Shown here in pieces: positions 1 to 6,745 of a stretch of DNA of 6,812 bases. How positions within the stretch are numbered: the stretch's first letter is position 1; every line of letters begins with the position of its first letter. Both the position numbers and the translations under genes were made by a program. This DNA comes from Gammaproteobacteria bacterium (lineage in GTDB: Bacteria; Pseudomonadota; Gammaproteobacteria; UBA9339). Below the pieces are notes generated by a model, which saw only the letters and a program-made list of their open reading frames with translations, did no database searches and had not been told where the DNA came from. The stretch is from NCBI GenBank assembly GCA_018814965.1, contig JAHIYS010000067.1, positions 1 to 6,812 of the forward strand, read 5' to 3'.

Positions 1-2600
1 AAAAACAATTTATAGCATCACTGCCAAAAACCTGCCAAGCAATCGCTGTTTTAGATCGAACCAAAGAGATCGGCGCAGCAGGCGAACCATTATACGAAGA
101 GGTTTCCACTACTATTTTAGAATACCAAGACAACCTTTCTAAACAAAAGGTAATTGGTGGTCGTTATGGTATCGCCTCTAAAGAGTTCACGCCGGCAATG
201 GTTAAGGGGATATTTGATGAACTTAAAAAAGATTCTCCAAAAAACAATTTTACCATCGGCATTAACGATGATTTAACCCACACTAGCCTAGATTATGATC
301 AAGAGTTCGACACTGAAGCAGACGAAGTATACAGAGCACTATTTTATGGCTTAGGAGCTGATGGCACTGTCAGCGCAAACAAGAACTCTATAAAGATCAT
401 TGGTGAAGAAACTGATCTTTATACCCAAGGATACTTTGTATTTGACGCGAAAAAAACCGGGTCTAAAACAGTATCTCATTTAAGATTTAGCCCTAAAAAA
501 ATTCATTCTACTTATCTAATAAAAAGCGCTAACTTTATTGGCTGCCATCAATTTAATTTTGTAGAAAAGATCCCGGTTTTAGAAAGAGCTACTATGGGGG
601 CCACTTTTTTACTTAATAGCTCTTGGCCACAAGATAAAGTTTGGGATAAATTGCCCCGCTCTTTACAACAAACCATTATCGATAAGAAAATTAAATTCTA
701 TGTGATTGATGCCTATAAGATAGCTCATGAAACCGGCATGAAAAACCATATCAACACCATCATGCAGGTATGCTTTTTCTCTCTTAGCAATGTTATCCCA
801 CAAGATCTAGCCATTACTAAAATTAAAAATGCTATTAAAAAAACCTACGCATCAAAAGGGGAAGAGGTATTACAAAAAAATTATCAAGCTGTTGATAGCT
901 CTTTAGCTAGTTTATTTGAAGTAAAAATACCCAGCACAGCTACAAGTAACTTTGACCTATCCCCAACCATAAGCTGTGATGCACCTGAATTTATTCAAGA
1001 TGTAATTGGTAAGATGGCTGCGGGCCTTGGCAATGAGATTCCGGTAAGCGCACTACCATGCGATGGTATTTATTCTAGCAATTCTACTTGTTACGAAAAA
1101 CGTAATATAGCTCTAGCAATACCAAAATGGGCTCCAGAAAACTGCATCCAGTGCGGCCTATGTCAAATGGCCTGCCCGCATAGCGCTATTCGTGCTAAAA
1201 ATTATCCTAAAGATTCTCTAAAAAATGCTCCAGAAAACTTCCTTTTTGCTTCAGTAAAAAATTCCCAACCCCAAGAATGCTATACCCTTCAAATATATGG
1301 GGAAGACTGCACCGGGTGCGGGGCTTGCATAGAGGTTTGTCCTATAAACAAGAACAAGACCGATAAACAAGCATTAATCATGCAAGCCAAAACTGCTGAC
1401 TCTAAAGAGACAGGTAGATCCAATATAAAATTCTTTGAATCCCTACCAAGGAACCCTGCTAAAAATGACAAAATGGGAGTAAAAGAACTTCAGCATATTC
1501 CCCCAATGTTCGAGTTTTGTGCTGCATGCGCCGGTTGTGGCGAAACCCCATACATTAAACTATTAACCCAATTATTTGGTGATCGTTTAATCGTAGCAGA
1601 TGCTTGCGGTTGTACTCTAGCTTATGCTGGTTACTTACCCACATTTCCTTGGACAGTAAATAGCGAGGGTCGTGGCCCAGCATTTGGTGCTTCATTATTT
1701 GAAGATAATGCTGAATTTGGTTATGGTTTTTTATTAACCATTGAAAAACATCAAGAACAAGCTATAGAGCTAATAACGAAGCTTAAATCTGAAATTAATG
1801 ACCCAATATTAATTAATGATATAGTTACTAATCAACAAAAAACTGATCTTGAAATTGCTACACAAAGAAAATCTGTCGCCGAACTAAAAGATATCCTTAA
1901 AAATATCAATACATCAAAAGCCAAACAGTTATTATCACTAGCAGATCAATTGGTCAGACAAAGTGTTTGGGCTCTTGGTGGAGATGGTTGGGCATATGAC
2001 ATTGGCTTCGGTGGCTTAGATCATGTCTTAGCCAGCGGACGTAATATAAAAACTTTGGTCTTAGATACTGAAGTATATTCAAACACCGGCGGTCAATCTT
2101 CAAAAGCAACCCCGAGAGGAGCTGTAGTTAAATTTGCTGCTAATGGAAAACCAGCAGCGAAGAAAGATCTCGGATTAATGTTACTCACATATGGCAATAT
2201 TTACGTTGCGACAATTTCAATTGGCGCCAATCCTGCTCAAGCAATTAAAGCGATGCAAGAAGCAGACAATTATGATGGTCCAGCAATTGTTATTGCCTAT
2301 AGCCACTGTATTGCCCATGGAATTAATATGCACCAAGGGATGCAGCAGCAAAAGCTCGCAGTACAATGTGGTCATTGGCCGTTATACCGCTATAACCCTG
2401 ATCGCGTAAAAGAAGGATTAAACCCGCTCCAAATGGATTCTGAAAAACCTAGCATCCCATTTGAAGAATATGCTAAAAATGAAAATAGATATAGAATTTT
2501 AATGCGCACCAAACCAGAACTTGCAAAAAATCTTTTGCAACAAGCAGAAGAAGATATCAAACATCGCTGGAGAATTTACGAAGCGCTGACAAAAGTTTAA
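1..2600 (+). CDS. nifJ: Pyruvate:ferredoxin (flavodoxin) oxidoreductase, 5'-truncated by window edge
   Basis: Cytoplasmic enzyme that converts pyruvate plus CoA to acetyl-CoA and CO2 and reduces ferredoxin or flavodoxin. The frame is open from base 3, giving 865 visible residues; single-chain PFORs are about 1170-1200, so roughly 310 N-terminal residues lie outside. The ATG at 198 is internal: upstream codons already encode the family motif LDRTKEIGAAGEPLYEEV. Visible residues run through the end of domain II, the CoA-side gamma domain (GLGADGTVSANKNSIKIIGE; YFVFDAKKTGSKTVSHLRF), an EKR linker (YEKRNIA, about 364-370), two ferredoxin-type 4Fe-4S motifs (Cys 381/384/387/391 and 436/439/442/446), then the thiamine domain. 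There Cys 509, 512, 537 and 769 should bind the proximal cluster, and GDGWAYDIGFGG (660-671) with NTGGQ (694-698) binds thiamine diphosphate/Mg. The C-terminus is complete, ending TAA at 2598-2600. Oddities: extra Cys 506 and 535, and DACGCTLAYAG where NATGCSSIYGG is usual. The family call is near certain; the symbol follows the family convention. Confidence 0.96.
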   Translation, partial: KQFIASLPKTCQAIAVLDRTKEIGAAGEPLYEEVSTTILEYQDNLSKQKVIGGRYGIASKEFTPAMVKGIFDELKKDSPKNNFTIGINDDLTHTSLDYDQEFDTEADEVYRALFYGLGADGTVSANKNSIKIIGEETDLYTQGYFVFDAKKTGSKTVSHLRFSPKKIHSTYLIKSANFIGCHQFNFVEKIPVLERATMGATFLLNSSWPQDKVWDKLPRSLQQTIIDKKIKFYVIDAYKIAHETGMKNHINTIMQVCFFSLSNVIPQDLAITKIKNAIKKTYASKGEEVLQKNYQAVDSSLASLFEVKIPSTATSNFDLSPTISCDAPEFIQDVIGKMAAGLGNEIPVSALPCDGIYSSNSTCYEKRNIALAIPKWAPENCIQCGLCQMACPHSAIRAKNYPKDSLKNAPENFLFASVKNSQPQECYTLQIYGEDCTGCGACIEVCPINKNKTDKQALIMQAKTADSKETGRSNIKFFESLPRNPAKNDKMGVKELQHIPPMFEFCAACAGCGETPYIKLLTQLFGDRLIVADACGCTLAYAGYLPTFPWTVNSEGRGPAFGASLFEDNAEFGYGFLLTIEKHQEQAIELITKLKSEINDPILINDIVTNQQKTDLEIATQRKSVAELKDILKNINTSKAKQLLSLADQLVRQSVWALGGDGWAYDIGFGGLDHVLASGRNIKTLVLDTEVYSNTGGQSSKATPRGAVVKFAANGKPAAKKDLGLMLLTYGNIYVATISIGANPAQAIKAMQEADNYDGPAIVIAYSHCIAHGINMHQGMQQQKLAVQCGHWPLYRYNPDRVKEGLNPLQMDSEKPSIPFEEYAKNENRYRILMRTKPELAKNLLQQAEEDIKHRWRIYEALTKV

Positions 2601-2637
2601 GATTTACAATCAAATATTAATATGTTTATTAGATTTT

Positions 2638-2697
2638 GCTTTTGGTTATTGCTCTTTGATGCCAGGGATACTTTTCCTCTGGCATCAAAACCAAAGC
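2638..2697. terminator. Long hairpin between convergent genes, probable bidirectional terminator
   Basis: The 11-base arms TTTGATGCCAG (2655-2665) and CTGGCATCAAA (2679-2689) pair perfectly. The inner GGA and TCC can extend the stem past a one-base bulge. An outer pairing of GCTTTTGGTT (2638-2647) with AACCAAAGC (2689-2697), with one bulged T, can stack beneath it. The hairpin lies 54 bases after the PFOR stop and 39 bases past the stop of the minus-strand gene, where a shared terminator is expected. Neither strand has a clean T-run immediately after the stem, so it is not a textbook Rho-independent terminator. It could act as an mRNA 3'-end stabiliser instead. Confidence 0.5.
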
Positions 2698-2727
2698 ACT
2701 AAACAAGATCAAACAGCATAATTACTT

Positions 2728-3384
2728 TTACTTTAGAGCCTTCTTAGGACAAATTGACACACATTCACCGCATTTTATACAATCTTTATCAGTCAAAAAC
2801 TCTTGATCACGATCTTTTATAATCCCAATATTTAAGGGACAAACTTTTTCACATAGTTTACAAGAAATACAAGCATCTTTATCAATCGTTAAAATTTTAT
2901 CATTTTTGCCAGCAAGATTAATCAAAGTACCGATAGGACAAAAAGCACACCAACTACGATGACTAAAAAATACTCCGAGCAACACCCCAAGCAAAGTTGT
3001 AACAGTGCACATCATCCAAAAAAGATGCCCAAAATGTTCAGCGGTATAAGGTGGACGTATGGCTTGGAAGATAAAAAATCCAAAAAGCATCGTCAAAACA
3101 ATCAAGCGAAACTTTCGATCCCTTAAAAAAAGAGGGATTTTCCTCTTTTGACTAAAAGGCTGCAATATTTTATCAAAAAAAGCTCCTCTAGGGCAAAGAT
3201 TCCCACAAACAAACCTTCCCCTTTTAAATAGCAGGCTTAGCATGTTTATCAACATAACCAGCGGAACAGAAAACGATATCCAATAATATTTCCATCCAAA
3301 AAGAATGGTAATAATAACAATCGGGGCTAACAACCATTGCCACCATCTGCGTATTTCTAAAAAATTATTTATCTGTAGCCTCAT
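2728..3384 (-). CDS. Membrane-bound 4Fe-4S protein (NapH/YccM-like)
   Basis: A 218-residue predicted inner-membrane electron-transfer protein. Four hydrophobic stretches are visible (about 15-32, 34-53, 92-110 and 119-140). They are followed by a soluble C-terminal tail with two ferredoxin motifs, CISCKLCEKVCP (Cys 172/175/178/182) and CIKCGECVSICP (Cys 202/205/208/212). Two further motifs sit at membrane edges: CGNLCPRGAFFD (Cys 60/64) after segment 2 and WCAFCPIGTL (Cys 146/149) after segment 4. This arrangement is that of the NapH/NosR-C-terminal/YccM group, whose members move electrons between quinol and periplasmic or cytoplasmic partners. It is shorter than E. coli NapH (about 287 residues). 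The ATG at 3384 is the only plausible start: an in-frame TAA lies nine codons upstream, and AAAGG sits about 12 bases before it, rather far. The partner is unknown; the nearby PFOR makes a ferredoxin-linked role plausible but unproven. No specific gene symbol is justified. Confidence 0.85.
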   Translation of the reverse strand: MRLQINNFLEIRRWWQWLLAPIVIITILFGWKYYWISFSVPLVMLINMLSLLFKRGRFVCGNLCPRGAFFDKILQPFSQKRKIPLFLRDRKFRLIVLTMLFGFFIFQAIRPPYTAEHFGHLFWMMCTVTTLLGVLLGVFFSHRSWCAFCPIGTLINLAGKNDKILTIDKDACISCKLCEKVCPLNIGIIKDRDQEFLTDKDCIKCGECVSICPKKALK

Positions 3385-3440
3385 AAATGCTTTACAACCT
3401 TTATTTAGTTAAACTTATAGAATTAATTCCCATAACTGAA

Positions 3441-3469
3441 TATATACTCTTAATAATACAACGCGCCAA
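3441..3469 (-). promoter_or_regulatory. Candidate sigma70-type promoter for the membrane 4Fe-4S gene
   Basis: Read on the minus strand, TTGGCG (3464-3469) is separated by 17 bases from TATATA (3441-3446). Each matches the consensus at four of six positions with ideal spacing, and a start near 3434 would give a leader of about 50 bases before the ATG at 3384. The 110-base gap after the upstream transporter gene leaves room for an independent promoter. AT-rich DNA yields such matches by chance, so this is tentative. Confidence 0.35.
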
Positions 3470-3494
3470 CTTTATTAGCATCTCAGTAGAATTT

Positions 3495-4727
3495 TTAATC
3501 ATACTTTTCTTTAAATGCCAGCGTACTTATAATTGTAAGTGCGGCCAAAATGATAAATGCCCATACCAGATAACTTGGATCTTTAAGCACCCCATAAATA
3601 TAATTTACTCCCAGCGGAGTGAGGGCGGCAATGGTATATGCGATATTATAACTAAATGCAACCCCAGTATATCTAACCACCGTTTGAAACGCTTGCGGTA
3701 ACAATACAAAATAACTAGCGGCCATAAGAGCAATTATCGTTTGACCAAACAAAATAAAGCCGAATAATGCCAACTGCTTTCCTCCATATAGCAAGGAAAA
3801 AACTGGAAAACTAAAAATAATCATCATCAGCGACGCTATAATAAGCAAAACCTTTCTTCCGATGTAATCAGAAATCCAACCAAAAACTGGTATCATTACT
3901 GAACACCACATATAACCAAAGGTCATTGCCAAATAAATATCAGAAAAAGAGTAGTGATAGAAATCGTGTAAATAAACCGGAAAAATTAATTTAAAAGTAA
4001 TTAAACATGCTGGAAACAATAATATCCCAATGACAACAAAGACCTGAGAAACATGATCTTTAATTACCGCAGGGTTCAATTTAATATTAGCCTTCTTTGT
4101 GGCTAGAAACTTAGGCGTTTCAGGAATATGTTTACGGATATAAAATCCAACTAAAGCTAAACCTCCTCCCAATAAAAAAGGGACCCGAAAACCCCAGGAT
4201 AACATTTGGGATTCCGTTAAAACTGTTGTAAGTATCCAGGTCACAAATGTCCCCAAAGAGACCCCAAGCCCAACCGCTGAAATCATAAAACCAAAATGAA
4301 GTCCGTGCCGCTTGCTATCAATGTGCTCTGATAACAAAGTTAATGCCCCCGGCAATTCCGCACCAAAAACCGTGCTCTGCAAAAGGCGACACATGCTAAA
4401 AAGTATTGTGGCCACCAAACCTATGGTAGCAAAGCTCGGGATTACACCCATGGCGAAGGTTGCAAATGCCATCCACAATAAAGTATTGGCAAAAACATTT
4501 CTCCTGCCAAAACGATCACCATAGATACCAAAGATAATACTGCCAAGAGGACGAATTATATTACCAAAAGCAAGCACTCCAAAAGTAGCGAACAAAGAAG
4601 CAACATAGCTGCTACTTGGAAAAAACTGCTGACTAATAAAATTAACCAATAAACTATAAATCACTAAATCGTAATACTCTAACCCAGCACCAATACTGGT
4701 TAAAAAGGTAATTTTAGATTGTTTCAT
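3495..4727 (-). CDS. MFS transporter, metabolite:H+ symporter (ProP-like) family, copy A
   Basis: A 410-residue inner-membrane major facilitator with about 12 hydrophobic segments, the usual length for the family. MHS-type signatures: GAGLEYYD at the start of helix 1 (13-20), RPLGSIIFG (59-67) running into motif A GDRFGRRN (70-77), GAELPGALTLLSEH (122-135), PETPKF (202-207) before the central loop, and a second motif A-like GWISDYIGRK (283-292) in the C-terminal half. Relatives move proline, betaine, citrate, shikimate or similar solutes with protons; the substrate here cannot be inferred. The start at 4727 is supported by collinearity with copy B, which shares MKQSKITFLTS; a modest GGGGAT lies about 8 bases upstream. 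It is followed after 110 bases by the membrane 4Fe-4S gene on the same strand. It is paralogous to the gene at 4956-6242, aligning almost without gaps (77% identical by hand count over the first 88 residues). Unlike copy B it keeps an intact motif A arginine (Arg72). Confidence 0.92.
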   Translation of the reverse strand: MKQSKITFLTSIGAGLEYYDLVIYSLLVNFISQQFFPSSSYVASLFATFGVLAFGNIIRPLGSIIFGIYGDRFGRRNVFANTLLWMAFATFAMGVIPSFATIGLVATILFSMCRLLQSTVFGAELPGALTLLSEHIDSKRHGLHFGFMISAVGLGVSLGTFVTWILTTVLTESQMLSWGFRVPFLLGGGLALVGFYIRKHIPETPKFLATKKANIKLNPAVIKDHVSQVFVVIGILLFPACLITFKLIFPVYLHDFYHYSFSDIYLAMTFGYMWCSVMIPVFGWISDYIGRKVLLIIASLMMIIFSFPVFSLLYGGKQLALFGFILFGQTIIALMAASYFVLLPQAFQTVVRYTGVAFSYNIAYTIAALTPLGVNYIYGVLKDPSYLVWAFIILAALTIISTLAFKEKYD

Positions 4728-4756
4728 GTCATCATCCCCAGATTAAATATGGGACC

Positions 4757-4926
4757 GCTGAAATCTGATTAAAATGGCATTGATCGATATTGGCGGCCAC
4801 AAGCTTGGTAGGCGCAAGCTTTAGCTTGCGTCATAACATCGCAGGCTAAAGCCTGCGGCTACCCTTGCGACGCGGACTAAACCAGCAACTACCATTTTTC
4901 ATGAATCATTTAGCATAGATTTCAGC
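4757..4926. repeat. Imperfect inverted-repeat element with exact 10-base terminal repeats
   Basis: GCTGAAATCT at 4757-4766 is the exact reverse complement of AGATTTCAGC at 4917-4926. Just inside lie AAAATGG (4771-4777) and CCATTTT (4892-4898), also inverted, and the two arms share GATT between these blocks if the right arm carries extra bases. The REP-like pair at 4807-4863 sits in the middle, so the whole 170 bases read as a nested, decayed palindrome. This resembles a small non-autonomous element (MITE) or a REPIN with extended flanks. I see no transposase and no convincing target-site duplication (flanks CC and AA), so the mobile origin is inference. Confidence 0.5.
4807..4863. repeat. REPIN-like pair of inverted REP hairpins
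   Basis: Two 24-base units in inverted orientation (4807-4830 and 4840-4863) flank a 9-base spacer (4831-4839). Each is GGTAG plus a perfect 7-bp hairpin with a 4-base loop: CGCAAGC-TTTA-GCTTGCG (4813-4830) and CGCAGGC-TAAA-GCCTGCG (4840-4857). In the same orientation the units match at 21 of 24 positions. Two of the three differences form a compensatory pair (A-T in one stem, G-C in the other), the mark of a conserved structure. The element is much more GC-rich than its surroundings. REP/REPIN sequences are dispersed intergenic palindromes often mobilised by RAYT transposases; none is present here. It may also influence readthrough between the two transporter genes or stabilise mRNA ends. 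Confidence 0.8.
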
Positions 4927-4955
4927 AATCTCAACATAGAACTTTTTCTTTAAAA

Positions 4956-6242
4956 CTAAACCATATCCTCAACATAATCAGTATTTTTATCAGAAGGCTG
5001 CCATACCTCATCATGAGACTTAATTTTAAATACAATCGTACTTACAATGGTAAGCGTAGCCAATAAAATAAACATCCAAACCAAATAATCCGGATTTCTT
5101 AGCACGCCATAAAAATAAGTTACAGCCAAAGGGGTTAAAGCAGCTATTGTATGAGTAATGTTGTGACTTACTGCAGTTCCTGTAAACCTAATAGCTGTTT
5201 TAAAAGTTTGTGGCAATAACGTAAAATAACTAGCTGCCATAATAGCAGTCACAGTTTGTGTAAATATAATAAAAACAAACAGGGCCCATCTAGATTCCGT
5301 TCGCAATAAAGCAAAAACAGGGAAAATAAAAACTATCATAATTAGTGAGGCAGTAATAATTAAAAACTTCTTACCGGTATAATCTGACAACCAACCAAAT
5401 ATAGGCAACATGATTGCTGACCATATATAACCAAAGGTCATAGCCAAATAAATATCAGACATTGAGAATTTATAAAAATCATGTAAATAAACGGGGAAAA
5501 TTAATTTGAAAACCACTAGACTTGATGGGAACAACAAAATTCCAATAATATTAAGAATTTGCCACCCATGTTTTTTTATAAGACCCAAAGATGGTTTTTC
5601 TTTAGCCTTTTTCATTGCTAAAAATTTAGGCGTCTCTGGAACATGTTTGCGGATATAAAATCCTACTAACGCCAATCCTCCTCCTAAAATAAATGGGAGC
5701 CTAAACCCCCACGCAACCATTTGAGGTTCAGTAATTATTTTTGTCAAACTCCAGATAACCAATGATCCTAATGATACTCCAAGACCAATTGCCGAAATCA
5801 TAAAACCAAAGTGAACCCCCTGCCTTTTGATATCAATATGTTCTGAAAGCAGAGTTAAAGCTCCTGGGAATTCTGCACCAAAAACCAATCCTTGCAAAAT
5901 ACGTAACCCGCCAAAAATAAATGTTGCTATAAGTCCCCAAGTCGCGAAAGTTGGCACTAATCCCATTAATAAAGAAATCAATGCCATCCACAACAAAGTA
6001 TTAGCAAAAATATTTTTTCTGCCGAAACAATCTCCTAAAATACCAAAAATAACCCCTCCAAGTGGGCGCACTATATTACCAAGCGCAAACACCATAAAAG
6101 TGGCAAACAAAGCAGCGACATGATTATGCCCAGGGAAAAATTGCTGACTAATAAATCCAGCCATTAAGCTATAAATCACAAAGTCATAGTACTCTAAGCC
6201 AGCACCTACACTAGTCAAGAAAGTGATTTTAGATTGTTTCAT
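4956..6242 (-). CDS. MFS transporter, metabolite:H+ symporter (ProP-like) family, copy B
   Basis: A 428-residue paralogue of the gene at 3495-4727 with the same family marks: GAGLEYYD (13-20), RPLGGVIFG (59-67), GAEFPGALTLLSEH (122-135), PETPKF (202-207) and GWLSDYTGKK (283-292), plus about 12 hydrophobic segments. Two differences stand out. Motif A reads GDCFGRKN, with Cys72 (codon at 6027-6029, TGT) replacing the arginine kept in copy A (CGT), a single C-to-T change. The C-terminus carries about 18-20 extra polar residues rich in acidic groups, ending EDMV. The start at 6242 has a good AAGGA (6252-6256 on this strand) 9 bases away. Substrate unknown. It is the first minus-strand gene after the large divergent intergenic region and is separated from copy A by 228 bases containing a hairpin repeat, so the two may be expressed separately. 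Confidence 0.92.
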   Translation of the reverse strand: MKQSKITFLTSVGAGLEYYDFVIYSLMAGFISQQFFPGHNHVAALFATFMVFALGNIVRPLGGVIFGILGDCFGRKNIFANTLLWMALISLLMGLVPTFATWGLIATFIFGGLRILQGLVFGAEFPGALTLLSEHIDIKRQGVHFGFMISAIGLGVSLGSLVIWSLTKIITEPQMVAWGFRLPFILGGGLALVGFYIRKHVPETPKFLAMKKAKEKPSLGLIKKHGWQILNIIGILLFPSSLVVFKLIFPVYLHDFYKFSMSDIYLAMTFGYIWSAIMLPIFGWLSDYTGKKFLIITASLIMIVFIFPVFALLRTESRWALFVFIIFTQTVTAIMAASYFTLLPQTFKTAIRFTGTAVSHNITHTIAALTPLAVTYFYGVLRNPDYLVWMFILLATLTIVSTIVFKIKSHDEVWQPSDKNTDYVEDMV

Positions 6243-6294
6243 ACTATTAAATCCTTATTTCCCATGATCACGTGGAATTTCTACCGATAAGGGG

Positions 6295-6330
6295 GTGTAT
6301 GCTAGCATAAACAAGCAATTCAATCGACAA
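6295..6330 (-). promoter_or_regulatory. Candidate promoter and operator-like palindrome upstream of transporter copy B
   Basis: TATGCTAGCATA at 6298-6309 is a perfect 12-base palindrome that extends to 18 bases (6295-6312) with one mismatched pair. On the minus strand TATGCT (6304-6309) could be a -10 element, with TTGTCG (6325-6330) as a weak -35 at a short 15-base spacing. The palindrome would then overlap the -10, a usual place for a repressor operator. It lies 53-70 bases before the ATG at 6242. The palindrome is certain; the promoter and regulatory reading is inference. Confidence 0.35.
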
Positions 6331-6700
6331 TCATATTTAGAACAAAAACATTCAAAATCAGATAAAAAGCCGGGGTTAAACTTTAACAAACCTCTCTTAT
6401 TTTCAAACAATTACAGTGAAAAACAAATAGTTATCTAAAACATGACCACATAATGCAAACCCTACATTTTGATAAGATCACACAATCTATCATATTTTAT
6501 CCCCACAAATAACACCATCATCTCAAACATAAATAAGCTATAACAAAATACCCTCTTTAGTTCAAATATATCCGCGCACAATAAAGTCAAAGGTTAGAAT
6601 TTAATAATCTGCTTTAAAATGACAAATTGTTAGAATTTGCTTCATTACTTTTCAGGTTAGGTATAATCCCAGGGAGTGATCAGTTATTTGTAATAAGAAC

Positions 6701-6728
6701 TTGACACCTCTTCTTCTCAATTCATAAT
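6701..6728 (+). promoter_or_regulatory. Sigma70-type promoter for the right-edge gene
   Basis: A perfect -35 TTGACA (6701-6706) is followed by a 16-base spacer and CATAAT (6723-6728), five of six matches to TATAAT. Transcription would begin near 6735, leaving a short leader of about 26 bases that ends in a strong ribosome binding site. This is the best promoter match in the window. Confidence 0.65.
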
Positions 6729-6745
6729 TAAATAATCGACGCCAC

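Noticed and set aside
198..200. ATG at 198 as the start of the PFOR gene
   Set aside because: In-frame sequence upstream continues conserved PFOR residues to the window edge, so this methionine is internal.
1289..1471. Minus-strand 60-codon frame within the PFOR gene, and a plus-strand 72-codon frame at 2191-2409
   Set aside because: Both lie in other frames of a strongly conserved coding region and have no start signals or motifs.
3387..3701. Plus-strand open frame of 104 codons overlapping the 3' end of transporter copy A
   Set aside because: Most of it is antisense to a clear transporter reading frame, it has low-complexity composition and no recognisable motif.
4312..4524. Plus-strand open frame inside transporter copy A, with a similar one at 5827-6123 inside copy B
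   Set aside because: The two resemble each other only because the sense genes are paralogues; both are antisense shadows with no family match.
4807..4863. Repeat pair considered as a minimal CRISPR array
   Set aside because: The units are inverted rather than direct, the spacer is only 9 bases, and no cas gene is nearby.
6467..6482. TTTTGATAAGATCACA considered as a CRP-type site
   Set aside because: Half-site spacing and the left half do not fit TGTGA-N6-TCACA; only the right half matches.
6469..6496. TTGATA ... CATATT considered as a plus-strand promoter
   Set aside because: The -10 matches only four of six bases in very AT-rich DNA, with no gene within a normal leader length.
6497..6508. 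TTATCCCCACA considered as a DnaA box or origin marker
   Set aside because: It has two extra bases relative to TTATCCACA, stands alone, and no dnaA, dnaN or clustered boxes are present.
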